In this document: in pieces, positions 43,000 through 51,882 of the stretch
How the letters are laid out: each line of letters begins with the position of its first letter
Position numbering within the stretch: position 1 is the stretch's first letter
Source of the DNA: Mucilaginibacter sp. UR6-1
Lineage (GTDB): Bacteria; Bacteroidota; Bacteroidia; Sphingobacteriales; Sphingobacteriaceae
DNA length: 64,000 bases
Assembly (NCBI RefSeq): GCF_020880975.1
Contig: NZ_JAJIWP010000001.1
Location: 248,001 to 312,000 of the forward strand
Direction of reading: 5' to 3'
Program-made: the position numbers and the translations under genes
Notes under the pieces: generated by a model
Seen by the model: only the letters and a program-made list of their open reading frames with translations
What the model was told of the DNA's origin: nothing
Databases searched by the model: none

Positions 43000-44806
43000 T
43001 AAGCGCAGTTTAGGCGTAAGTTTTGATAAGCTGGGTGTTGCTCATGTTACCTTATGGGCGCCATTAGCTAAAGAGGTAGCTGTGCTGATCGGTAATGAAA
43101 AGTCAGAACTTGCTTTGCAGGCAGGTGAATATGGCTACTGGACGTTAAGTACCGATAAGTTGAAGCCTGGTGATACTTACACCTTTTCGCTTAACGGTGA
43201 AAAGGAGCGCCCTGACCCTGCATCATTAGCTCAGCCGGATAGTGTGCATGGCCCGTCAAAGGCAGTTGATATAACTGCCTTTAGCTGGACGGATGCAAAA
43301 TGGGCCAATCCAAAGCTTGATGATTATATTTTTTATGAGCTGCACATAGGTACATTTACCGCTGAAGGTACTTTTGAGGCGGCTATAGATAAGCTTGATC
43401 ATTTGGTGGAGCTTGGCGTTACCGCGGTGGAGATAATGCCTGTAGCGCAGTTTCCGGGCGATCGGAATTGGGGATATGATGGTGTATTGCCGTATGCCGT
43501 ACAAAACACTTACGGCGGTGCCGAAGGCTTAATGCGTTTGGTGGATGCCTGCCATGCCAAAGGTTTGGCCGTGGTGTTAGATGTGGTTTATAATCACCTT
43601 GGCCCTGAAGGGAATTATTTTAACGATTTTGGCGCGTACTTCACCGATAAATACCACACCCCCTGGGGCAACGCCATCAATTTTGATGATGCCTGGTGCG
43701 ATGCTGTGCGGTTGTATTATATAGAAAATGCCCTGATGTGGTTCAGGGATTTTCATATTGATGCGCTGCGGATGGATGCTGTACATGCCATAAAGGATCT
43801 GAGTCCGGTGCATATCCTGAAAGAAATTAAACAGCATGTTAACCGGTTAATTGCCGAAACCGGCAGGCAACATCATCTTATTGCTGAACTTGACCTGAAT
43901 GATCCTGTTTATATAAATACTTTAGAAGAGCATGGTTATGGTATTGATGGACAGTGGATAGATGAATTTCATCATGCTTTGCGGGTAACTGCCGGAGAAC
44001 CACAAACAGGATACTATTCTGATTTTAACGGCATCGAACATTTAGCTAAAGCTTATCGCGATGCTTACGTGTATGATGGCATTTATTCACCCCACCGGCA
44101 AAAGGTATTTGGTGTCAAAGCCGAAAAAAATACAGGCAACCAATTCGTGGTATTCTCTCAAAATCACGATCAGGTGGGAAACCGCATGTTGGGCGAGCGC
44201 ACAAGCACACTGGTAAGTTTTGAGATGCAAAAGCTAATGGCGGCGGCTGTAATGGTTAGTCCGTACATGCCCATGTTGTTTATGGGAGAGGAATGGGGCG
44301 AAACCAATCCTTTTCAGTACTTCATCAGCCATACCGATAAGGAACTGGTAGAAGCTGTACGCAAAGGCCGCCGTGAGGAATTCAAGGCATTTCACGCCGA
44401 AGGAGAAACACCCGATCCGCAAGCTGAGGAAACCTTTAACCGTTCAAAGCTTCAATGGGATCTGTTGTTTCAAAGTAAGCATCAAACTATGTTTGCTTTT
44501 TATAAAGAACTTATTAAAGTAAGAAAGCAACATCCTGCACTTAAATACTTAAACAGAAGTGATTTAAATGTTGATTATAATAAAGAAAAGAACACGCTTT
44601 TATTACAACGCCGGCATGGTGATGAGAAGGTTTGCTGCGCCATGAACTTCTCTGATCAGCAACAAAATATAGCATTACCTGCAGGCCCGCAGTGGGTACA
44701 ATTACTTAACAGTGCCAACCAACAATGGGGCGGCAATGCTTCGGAGGTAACTCCGGGCGTTGTGGAACCCGAATCTATTATTATTTACATCAACCATTAT
44801 GTTTGA
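42980..44806 (+). CDS. treZ: Malto-oligosyltrehalose trehalohydrolase
   Basis: From the ATG at 42980 the product is 608 aa. It has an N-terminal CBM48-like domain and a GH13 barrel with DVVYNHLGPEGN near 199, DALRMDAVHAI near 261 (nucleophile Asp), LIAELDLND near 298 and QNHDQVGN near 393, which is the TreZ pattern. It releases trehalose from malto-oligosyltrehalose made by TreY. The upstream, longer frame overlaps glgX deeply and is not the start. Stop and treY start overlap by 8 bp. Confidence 0.92.
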   Translation: MKNPQINKRSLGVSFDKLGVAHVTLWAPLAKEVAVLIGNEKSELALQAGEYGYWTLSTDKLKPGDTYTFSLNGEKERPDPASLAQPDSVHGPSKAVDITAFSWTDAKWANPKLDDYIFYELHIGTFTAEGTFEAAIDKLDHLVELGVTAVEIMPVAQFPGDRNWGYDGVLPYAVQNTYGGAEGLMRLVDACHAKGLAVVLDVVYNHLGPEGNYFNDFGAYFTDKYHTPWGNAINFDDAWCDAVRLYYIENALMWFRDFHIDALRMDAVHAIKDLSPVHILKEIKQHVNRLIAETGRQHHLIAELDLNDPVYINTLEEHGYGIDGQWIDEFHHALRVTAGEPQTGYYSDFNGIEHLAKAYRDAYVYDGIYSPHRQKVFGVKAEKNTGNQFVVFSQNHDQVGNRMLGERTSTLVSFEMQKLMAAAVMVSPYMPMLFMGEEWGETNPFQYFISHTDKELVEAVRKGRREEFKAFHAEGETPDPQAEETFNRSKLQWDLLFQSKHQTMFAFYKELIKVRKQHPALKYLNRSDLNVDYNKEKNTLLLQRRHGDEKVCCAMNFSDQQQNIALPAGPQWVQLLNSANQQWGGNASEVTPGVVEPESIIIYINHYV

Positions 44807-47800
44807 TCCCGCAGCTACCTATCGCATTCAATTCAATAAGGATTTTACCTTTTCGCACCTTGAGCATATCATACCTTACCTGCAGCAGTTGGGTATTAAA
44901 ACACTTTATGCCTCACCAATATTTGAGGCCGTGCCGGGTAGTACGCATGGTTATGATGTTACCGATCCGCATCGCGTAAACCCCGAGATAGGTACTTTAA
45001 AGCAATTAAGGCAGGTAACTGCCCGGCTAAAAGACGCGGGTATTAACTGGGTGCAGGATATTGTACCAAACCATATGGCCTTTGATGTAAAAAACAGTTG
45101 GCTGATGGATGTATTTGAAAAGGGAAGCCTATCAGCTTATGCATCATTTTTTGATACTTCCGGTACGAGCGAATTGTTTGAAGGCCGCATTATGGTGCCT
45201 TTTTTGGGTGCTCCACTAACAGATGTTATAAGCAAAGGCGAACTAAAACTGGGTTATACCCGGGGCAGTTTGTTCCTGGGTTATTACGATAGCCAATATC
45301 CGCTTAACATATCAGGGTATTCATGGGTTATCTCATCCATAAAAACAAAGGATGATTCCCTTAAAAAGCTGCTCCAGCAAATTAAACAGGCACATCAGGT
45401 TGATGATGTAAAAGCTTTTTGTATAGAGTTTAATGAGTTGAAAAGTCAGTTTAATTCATTATTCTCAAATGCTGAACATAACGCATTGTTAACCGAGGCC
45501 ATCAACAGTATAAACAAGAGCAGCAAAAAACTTGAACAGCTTGCAGACGAACAATACTATCGCTTGTGTAACTGGCAGGAAACAGATAGCCGTATAAATT
45601 TCAGGCGCTTTTTTACGGTTAACGGGCTGATATGCCTTAACATGCAAAACCCGCAGGTTTTTGCGCATTATCATAAATTTATATCGCAATTACTTAAAGA
45701 AGGTGTTTTTCAGGGTTTGCGGGTTGATCATGTTGATGGCCTGTATGATCCTGCAGGTTATTTACAGCAACTTCGTAAACTTACGGGTAACGAAACTTAC
45801 ATTGTTGTAGAAAAGATACTGGAAAAAGGTGAAAGGCTACCTGCTGATTGGCCTGTACAGGGCGCAACCGGTTACGAATTTTTGGCGGCTATAAATAATC
45901 TGTTAACGCATCGCGAGAGCGAGAAACAGTTTACATCGCTATATCAAAAAGTTACAGGCAGGCAAAAGTTTGATGAGAGCGATATTTGGGAAAAGAAGGC
46001 CTACATACTGCACAATCATATGGCCGGCGAGCTGGTTAACCTTACCAGATATTTTTGCGAACTTAACCTGATAGATGAGGAAACGCATAAGCAAATTGCT
46101 CATGAAAAACTTAAAGAAGCTATAGCGAAATTGCTGATATACTGCCCTGTTTACCGCTACTATGGTAACAGCATGCCCCTGCAGTGCAAAGAAGCAGCCA
46201 ACGTTGAAAATATTTTAAAACAGGTAAAAAATAGCGATAAGGAGCTTAAACCTGTAGCCGACCTTTTGGAAGCAGCACTATTAAAATTGCCTTCAGAAAA
46301 AGGGGATGACTATGCCGCTAATGCCCTGCGCTTTTATCAGCGATGTATGCAGCTTACCGGGCCGCTTATGGCAAAAGGGGTTGAGGATACGCTGATGTAT
46401 ACCTATAACCGCTTTGTGGCGCATAACGAGGTTGGTGATGCGCCTGATGCCTTTGGTATATCTGTAGATGATTTTCACGCACTAATGCAGGACAGGCAAC
46501 AGCACTGGCCGCTGGCCCTGAACGGTACCTCAACCCACGATACCAAACGAGGTGAGGATGTACGCGCGAGACTTAATGCTTTAAGTGCAATGCCTGATGT
46601 GTGGGGTAAATTGGTTGAAAAATGGCTTAAAGAAAATGTGCAACCAGCAGAAGGTAAAAGGCTCGATGTTAATGATGTATACCTGATTTTTCAAACCATT
46701 GCAGGCGCTTACCCGATGCCGAGCGAAGGTGATGATGGTTTTGAGCAACGTATACATGAATATCTTGAAAAGGCCTTGCGTGAGGGTAAGCAACACTCGC
46801 AATGGGCCGGGCCTGACGAAGAATATGAAACCGCCTCCAAAAGTTTCGCGTCAGCTTTGCTGAAAAAAGATTCCGCTTTTTGGCAGAGTTTCAGGGCCTT
46901 TCATAAACAACTTGCCGATCATGGCATCATCAATTCACTGGTTCAGGTAGCGCTTAAATTTACCGCGCCCGGCGTGCCCGATGTTTACCAGGGGTGTGAT
47001 CGCTGGGATTTGAGCCTGGTTGATCCGGATAACCGCAGGCCGGTTGATTACACATTAAGCGGTGAATTGCTTAATGCCATTAATCAAGATGATGAAAGTT
47101 TGATTGAACAGCTTTGGAATGATCGTTACAGCGCGAAAATAAAGTTATGGTTTACCAACAGATTATTATCCCTGCGCGGCAAATATCCTGATCTGTTCGC
47201 TAAGGGGCAATATATCCCGCTAAAAGTTAAAGGCAAATACAAAGCACATGTAATAGCATTTGCACGGCAGCATGGCAGGCAATGGCTGGTATCTGCTTTG
47301 CCGCTTCATCTACCGGTTATAACGCCTGAGTTTAAAGCCGGAGAGATAAACTGGGCATCAACAAGGGTAATACTGCCTGCTACATTACCCAATCAATATA
47401 CCGATGAGCTTACTGGTTTAGCCGCTAATGTTGATGGGGGTGAGTTGTACATTAAGGACGTATTTAAACCTGCATTACCGCTGGCGGTGCTCAACTTTAA
47501 ACGACCGGAAAATCCCCGTGGTTCGGGTTTACTGATGCACATTACCTCGCTTCCGTCAAATTTTGGCGTGGGTGATCTTGGGCCGCAGGCTATGGCATTT
47601 GCCGATGCTTTAAAGAATAGTTTGCAAAAGTACTGGCAACTATTACCGCTTAGTCCTACTGAAATGCTTGATGCCCACTCGCCCTACAGTTCATTTTCGA
47701 GCATGGCTGGTAATACACTATTGATCAGTCCTGAACTATTGGCTGCTGATGGCTTACTTACCGCCGCCGACCTGAAAGATAATGCCCTGCCATCAAAAAT

Positions 47801-49010
47801 TGAAGTTGATTACGCCGGGGCTGAGCGGGTGAAAACACACCTGTTCAATATAGCATGGGCAAATTTTAAAAAGGGCAGCAATGTTTTGCAGGATGATTTT
47901 AATGCCTTTTGCCTTGGACAAGCCGCCTGGCTTAATGACTTTGCACTTTACGTGGTTATCAAGCATCACCATGCAGGTAAACCCTGGTTTGAGTGGCATA
48001 CGGATTATATGCAGCGTAACGATAAGTCGCTTAAAGGCTTTGCCCGTAAATACGCTGATGAAATTACAAAGATCAAGTGGCTACAGTTCATTTTCGCCAG
48101 GCAGTGGAATGGTTTACGCTCATATTGTAATGATCTCGGTATAAAGCTGTTTGGCGATCTGCCTTTTTATGTAAGCTATGATTCGGCCGATGTATGGGCT
48201 AACCGCGAGATATTCAGTTTAAATGCAGAGGGTAAAATGCAAGGCGTAGCCGGTGTGCCGCCCGATTATTTTAATGCCGATGGCCAGTTGTGGGGTATGC
48301 CGGTTTTTTGCTGGAATAAGCTTAAGCAAACCAATTACAAATGGTGGGTTGATCGGGTAAAAAAGAACATGGAGCTGTTTGATATTTTACGCTTAGATCA
48401 TTTCAGGGCCTTTGCCGCTTACTGGGAGGTGCCCGCGGGAGAAAGTACAGCTATTAACGGGCAGTGGCAGCAAGGGCCCGGTAAGGAGTTTTTTGAAGTG
48501 CTGCAAAAGGAAATGGGCTGGCTGCCTTTAGTAGCCGAGGATCTGGGTGATATTGACGATGCGGTTTACGAGTTGCGCGATGGCTTTAATCTGCCCGGCA
48601 TGAAGGTGCTGCAATTCGCTTTTGGTGATAATATGCCGCAGTCAGCCTACATACCGCATAATTACACCGAAAACTTTGTGGCCTATACCGGTACGCATGA
48701 TAATAATACCACTGCCGGATGGTACAAGCAGGATGCCGATAAACAGGTAAAAAAGCAATTGGCCGCGTATAGCGGCATTAAAACAAAGCAGGGTAACGTA
48801 CATGAGGTTATGGCTAAACTGGCATTCGGTTCGGTAGCTAAAATGGCCATACTCCCGGTGCAGGATTTGCTTGGGCTTGATGAAGATACGCGCATGAACA
48901 CCCCGGCATCAACAGCTAAAAACTGGTTATGGCGTTTAAAACCCGGGCAGTTGGATGAAAAGCATATACATAAACTGCTCCACTGGACGATATTATACAA
49001 TAGGGCTTAA
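44799..49010 (+). CDS. treY-malQ: Fused malto-oligosyltrehalose synthase and 4-alpha-glucanotransferase (TreY-MalQ)
   Basis: A 1403-aa frame from the ATG at 44799. Residues 1 to about 895 are TreY: start ATYRIQFNKDFTF, GSTHGYDVTDP, then RVDHVDGLYDP near 307 (nucleophile Asp) and VVEKILEKGE near 337 (acid Glu). Residues about 897-1403 are MalQ: GSGLLMHITSLPSNFGVGDL, LFGDLPFYVS near 1116, RLDHFRAFAAYWEVP near 1197, LVAEDLGDID near 1243 and GTHDNNTT near 1298. TreY turns the reducing end of maltodextrin into trehalose; MalQ moves glucan units and can rebuild long chains for TreY and TreZ. No stop or frameshift separates the parts. Confidence 0.92.
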   Translation: MFDPAATYRIQFNKDFTFSHLEHIIPYLQQLGIKTLYASPIFEAVPGSTHGYDVTDPHRVNPEIGTLKQLRQVTARLKDAGINWVQDIVPNHMAFDVKNSWLMDVFEKGSLSAYASFFDTSGTSELFEGRIMVPFLGAPLTDVISKGELKLGYTRGSLFLGYYDSQYPLNISGYSWVISSIKTKDDSLKKLLQQIKQAHQVDDVKAFCIEFNELKSQFNSLFSNAEHNALLTEAINSINKSSKKLEQLADEQYYRLCNWQETDSRINFRRFFTVNGLICLNMQNPQVFAHYHKFISQLLKEGVFQGLRVDHVDGLYDPAGYLQQLRKLTGNETYIVVEKILEKGERLPADWPVQGATGYEFLAAINNLLTHRESEKQFTSLYQKVTGRQKFDESDIWEKKAYILHNHMAGELVNLTRYFCELNLIDEETHKQIAHEKLKEAIAKLLIYCPVYRYYGNSMPLQCKEAANVENILKQVKNSDKELKPVADLLEAALLKLPSEKGDDYAANALRFYQRCMQLTGPLMAKGVEDTLMYTYNRFVAHNEVGDAPDAFGISVDDFHALMQDRQQHWPLALNGTSTHDTKRGEDVRARLNALSAMPDVWGKLVEKWLKENVQPAEGKRLDVNDVYLIFQTIAGAYPMPSEGDDGFEQRIHEYLEKALREGKQHSQWAGPDEEYETASKSFASALLKKDSAFWQSFRAFHKQLADHGIINSLVQVALKFTAPGVPDVYQGCDRWDLSLVDPDNRRPVDYTLSGELLNAINQDDESLIEQLWNDRYSAKIKLWFTNRLLSLRGKYPDLFAKGQYIPLKVKGKYKAHVIAFARQHGRQWLVSALPLHLPVITPEFKAGEINWASTRVILPATLPNQYTDELTGLAANVDGGELYIKDVFKPALPLAVLNFKRPENPRGSGLLMHITSLPSNFGVGDLGPQAMAFADALKNSLQKYWQLLPLSPTEMLDAHSPYSSFSSMAGNTLLISPELLAADGLLTAADLKDNALPSKIEVDYAGAERVKTHLFNIAWANFKKGSNVLQDDFNAFCLGQAAWLNDFALYVVIKHHHAGKPWFEWHTDYMQRNDKSLKGFARKYADEITKIKWLQFIFARQWNGLRSYCNDLGIKLFGDLPFYVSYDSADVWANREIFSLNAEGKMQGVAGVPPDYFNADGQLWGMPVFCWNKLKQTNYKWWVDRVKKNMELFDILRLDHFRAFAAYWEVPAGESTAINGQWQQGPGKEFFEVLQKEMGWLPLVAEDLGDIDDAVYELRDGFNLPGMKVLQFAFGDNMPQSAYIPHNYTENFVAYTGTHDNNTTAGWYKQDADKQVKKQLAAYSGIKTKQGNVHEVMAKLAFGSVAKMAILPVQDLLGLDEDTRMNTPASTAKNWLWRLKPGQLDEKHIHKLLHWTILYNRA

Positions 49011-49102
49011 ATAAATTGGTTGCAACAATTTGGTATTAAGTGTGTTGATAAAATACACCACCCAATAGTAGTAACCAATTTTATTATTTAACTCTTACAG
49101 CC

Positions 49103-50203
49103 ATGAACGATCGCGAAGCATTCAGCCGGAGAAGTTTTCTAAAAACATTATCGGTTGGTACAGGGGCGCTTGCACTGATGCCAACACTGCAGTCATTCCT
49201 TCCGCAAGGTAAAAAATTAGGCATAGCCCTGGTTGGCCTGGGCGGTTATAGCCGTGGGCAGCTTGCACCCGCCTTGCTCGAAACCCAACACTGCTACCTT
49301 GCCGGGTTAGTTACAGGCACACCATCAAAGGCTGACGAGTGGTCAAAAAAATATAACATTCCTGATAAGAATATTTACAATTACTCCAACTTTGATGATA
49401 TAGCTAATAACCCGGCTATTGATATTGTGTACGTGGTGCTCCCGGTATCTATGCACAAGGAGTTTACTATTAGGGCGGCTAAAGCAGGCAAGCATGTTAT
49501 CTGCGAAAAGCCGATGGCACTAAATGCTGCCGAATGTACTGAGATGATAGCCGCCTGTAAAAAGGCTAACCGTATGCTGTCTATCGGTTACCGTTTGCAT
49601 TTTGATCCGCATAATATGGAGATGATGCGCCTGGGGCAAAAAAACATTTATGGCAAGATTACCGCGCTCGATACCGGCAATGGTTTCGTTTATCGTGGCG
49701 ACCCGAATGCCTGGCGTTTAAAGAAAGCGCTTTCCGGTGGTGGCGCGCTAATGGATATGGGGGTTTATTCCATACAGGGTACACGTTACACGCTGGGGCA
49801 GGAGCCACTGTTTGTTACCGCTACCGAGCAAAAAACCAATAACGATCTGTTTAAAGAGGTTGATGAAACTATAACCTGGCAAATGGAATTTTCGGGCGGA
49901 CTAATTACTACCGGAAAAACAAGCTATAACAATAACTGGGGTTATCTGAAAGCCACAGCCGAAAAGGGACAATTTGCGCTGGAACCCGCCTTTGGCTATG
50001 GCGGTATAAAAGGCAGCACACACTTAGGGGTGATGAATATGCAGAATATTAATCAGCAAGCCGCGCAGATGGACGATTTTGCATTATGTGTACTAAATAA
50101 AAAACCAACACGTGTACCGGGCGAAGAAGGGTTAAAAGACCTGAAGGTGATAGATGCTATTTACAGAAGTATAGCATCAGGTAAAAAGGAAAAAATAGGG
50201 TAG
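49103..50203 (+). CDS. Tat-exported Gfo/Idh/MocA-family oxidoreductase
   Basis: The 366-aa protein has a twin-arginine signal (SRRSFLKTLS near 8-17). The dinucleotide fold starts with LGIALVGLGGYSRGQLAPAL and the family Lys is in CEKPMA. The C-terminal half has the beta-sheet domain with GGGALMDMGVYSIQGTRYTL. It resembles glucose-fructose oxidoreductase-type enzymes, which keep NADP(H) bound and work in the periplasm. Substrate is unknown; the gene follows the trehalose operon by 92 bp, so a sugar is plausible. Confidence 0.82.
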   Translation: MNDREAFSRRSFLKTLSVGTGALALMPTLQSFLPQGKKLGIALVGLGGYSRGQLAPALLETQHCYLAGLVTGTPSKADEWSKKYNIPDKNIYNYSNFDDIANNPAIDIVYVVLPVSMHKEFTIRAAKAGKHVICEKPMALNAAECTEMIAACKKANRMLSIGYRLHFDPHNMEMMRLGQKNIYGKITALDTGNGFVYRGDPNAWRLKKALSGGGALMDMGVYSIQGTRYTLGQEPLFVTATEQKTNNDLFKEVDETITWQMEFSGGLITTGKTSYNNNWGYLKATAEKGQFALEPAFGYGGIKGSTHLGVMNMQNINQQAAQMDDFALCVLNKKPTRVPGEEGLKDLKVIDAIYRSIASGKKEKIG

Positions 50204-50208
50204 ATGTA

Positions 50209-50249
50209 ATTGCCCACAAAATTTCCGGAAGGAGTATTTTGTGAGCAAT
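50209..50249. other. Inverted repeat between two convergent genes
   Basis: Arms attgc-c-cacaaaat (50209-50222) and attttgtg-a-gcaat (50236-50249) match over 13 of 14 positions, separated by 13 nt. It sits in the 56-bp gap between convergent genes. No T run follows on either strand, so it may be a terminator lacking the tract or a binding site. Confidence 0.5.
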
Positions 50250-50259
50250 GAATTTATTA

Positions 50260-51228
50260 TCAGGCATTGGCGCATTTCTGCTCGGTTGTAACCTGGGCAG
50301 GCTTTCTGGCGCTGCGGTATTTTGCAAGGTTAATGAGCAGTACACTGCTCAGGATGATCACCAGTCCGCTGATCTGTAAAGGTGTTATCTGTTCATTTGC
50401 AAACAAAATTCCCAGCAGTACCGCAATCACGGGGTTAACATAAGCGTAAGTGCTTACCTGTGTGGCCGGGCGAACTTTTAACAGCCATACATACGCGCTA
50501 AACGCCACTATCGACCCAAATATTACCAGGTAAGCCACCGCCCACCATGATGCAGCCGGTATTTCGCTTATTTTTAACCCATTCCATTCATGATGCGCTA
50601 TGCTGCAGGGAATAAAAGCGATGCCTGCTGCCAGCATTTGCCAGGTGGTATTTACCGTAGTTGAGGTACTGCCTGCCTTATATTTTGAATATAACGACCC
50701 TGCCGACCATATAACAGATCCAAAAACCAATATGGCCATATAAGGCAGTTTTGAGGCGCCATTAGTGTGCATGGCGCCACTAAGCTGCTCGCCAAACAGC
50801 ATTACCACGCCACCAAAGCCTATCAGTAAACCGATGATGGTTGACGGGCTTTTTAAATTTTCGCGCCAATGCCCGGCATCCAATAAAACAAACCATATGG
50901 GCGCTGCTGATACCAGGATGGCCGAAACCGCGCTTGGTACTTCAAGTTCGCCCAATATGAGCGCGCCGGTGCCGCCAAATAACAACAGCACGCCGCTTAT
51001 CATGGCGTGCTTGTTGTACTTAAAATTCCAAACTTTTTCGCCGGTAATTATGCACCATATCAGCATAATGCTGCCTGCCGCTAAAAAGCGGGCTGCCCCT
51101 AAAAAAAAGGGAGGCATCCCTTGCAGGGCCATCTGTATAAAAAAATATGTTGAGCCCCATACAATGTATACCAATGCAAAGGATACGATCACCATTACGG
51201 TTGATGCTTTGTTTTCTGAGGTTGACAT
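50260..51228 (-). CDS. EamA/DMT-superfamily transporter
   Basis: The 322-aa protein has about ten membrane segments and two EamA repeats: IVWGSTYFFIQMALQGMPPF in the first and TWQMLAAGIAFIPCSIAHH followed by PATQVSTYAYVNPVIAVLLG in the second. It resembles YedA/RhaT-like drug or metabolite exporters. A gene for an Lrp/AsnC regulator lies 26 bp upstream on the same strand, an arrangement often seen with amino-acid exporters, so amino-acid efflux is a fair inference. Confidence 0.85.
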   Translation of the reverse strand: MSTSENKASTVMVIVSFALVYIVWGSTYFFIQMALQGMPPFFLGAARFLAAGSIMLIWCIITGEKVWNFKYNKHAMISGVLLLFGGTGALILGELEVPSAVSAILVSAAPIWFVLLDAGHWRENLKSPSTIIGLLIGFGGVVMLFGEQLSGAMHTNGASKLPYMAILVFGSVIWSAGSLYSKYKAGSTSTTVNTTWQMLAAGIAFIPCSIAHHEWNGLKISEIPAASWWAVAYLVIFGSIVAFSAYVWLLKVRPATQVSTYAYVNPVIAVLLGILFANEQITPLQISGLVIILSSVLLINLAKYRSARKPAQVTTEQKCANA

Positions 51229-51254
51229 AGGTATCGGTATTTAAGTATTTTTAA

Positions 51255-51734
51255 TTAAGCTTCGGGTATTACCAGTTGCTGTTGTTCTTTCACGGTTTCA
51301 AGCACTATGGTTGTGCGGGTACTCACAATATTGGGTATCTTGCTTAAATGGTTCCGCATTATATTCATTAGCGATGCCGAGTCATATGTGCGCACTTTTA
51401 CCAAGTAGCAATCATCTCCGGCCACATGGTGCACTTCCTGCACTTCGGGTATGGCCGCCAAATGCTTGGTTGCCTCAATATTAGCCGGGCCCTCATTGGC
51501 TTTAATGGCTATAAATGCCAGCAAATTCTGTTTTAACGCTGATGGGTTAATGGCTGCCGTGTATTGCATTATCACATTTTTCTGTTCCAGCTTCTTAACC
51601 CTTTCAAGTACCCCTGATGGGGCCATACCCACCTCGCGTGCTATATCAGCGTTTGATATACGCGCGTTATCCTGCATCAGGCGTAATATGTGCAGGTCGG
51701 TTTTATCAAGAATTAGATCGTTTTCTAAAATCAT
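51255..51734 (-). CDS. Lrp/AsnC-family transcriptional regulator
   Basis: From the ATG at 51734 the product is 159 aa; the earlier TTG two codons upstream is less likely. The helix-turn-helix is in ILRLMQDNARISNADIAREV and VGMAPSGVLERVKKLEQKNV; the RAM ligand domain follows, with VQEVHHVAGDDCYLVKVRTY. The family senses amino acids. Cotranscription with the DMT gene suggests it controls that exporter and itself. The AT-rich upstream gap may hold its operator. Confidence 0.9.
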   Translation of the reverse strand: MILENDLILDKTDLHILRLMQDNARISNADIAREVGMAPSGVLERVKKLEQKNVIMQYTAAINPSALKQNLLAFIAIKANEGPANIEATKHLAAIPEVQEVHHVAGDDCYLVKVRTYDSASLMNIMRNHLSKIPNIVSTRTTIVLETVKEQQQLVIPEA

Positions 51735-51740
51735 TCTCAA

Positions 51741-51800
51741 ATTTAAATATAATTCAGAATTAAATTCAATAAAATATAAATAAATATGAATAAAATTCTT
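51741..51800. promoter_or_regulatory. AT-rich candidate operator upstream of the Lrp-type gene
   Basis: The 60 bp before the Lrp-type start are almost pure A/T, with the near-palindrome gaattaaattc at 51757-51767 and repeated aattc. Lrp-family proteins bind such degenerate AT-rich sites and often repress their own gene. No defined consensus can be proved. Confidence 0.3.
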
Positions 51801-51846
51801 TTTAGTTCTATATTGTAAATTTAATGTTACTTAAACATTAAGATCA

Positions 51847-51854
51847 TATATTTG
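51847..51854 (+). promoter_or_regulatory. Bacteroidota -7 box before the CotH gene
   Basis: TATATTTG matches TAnnTTTG exactly and lies 28 nt before the CotH-type gene start. The nearest TTG upstream is too far away for a normal -33 element. Confidence 0.4.
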
Positions 51855-51882
51855 AAGAACCAATTATTTCTAAAAACCAATT

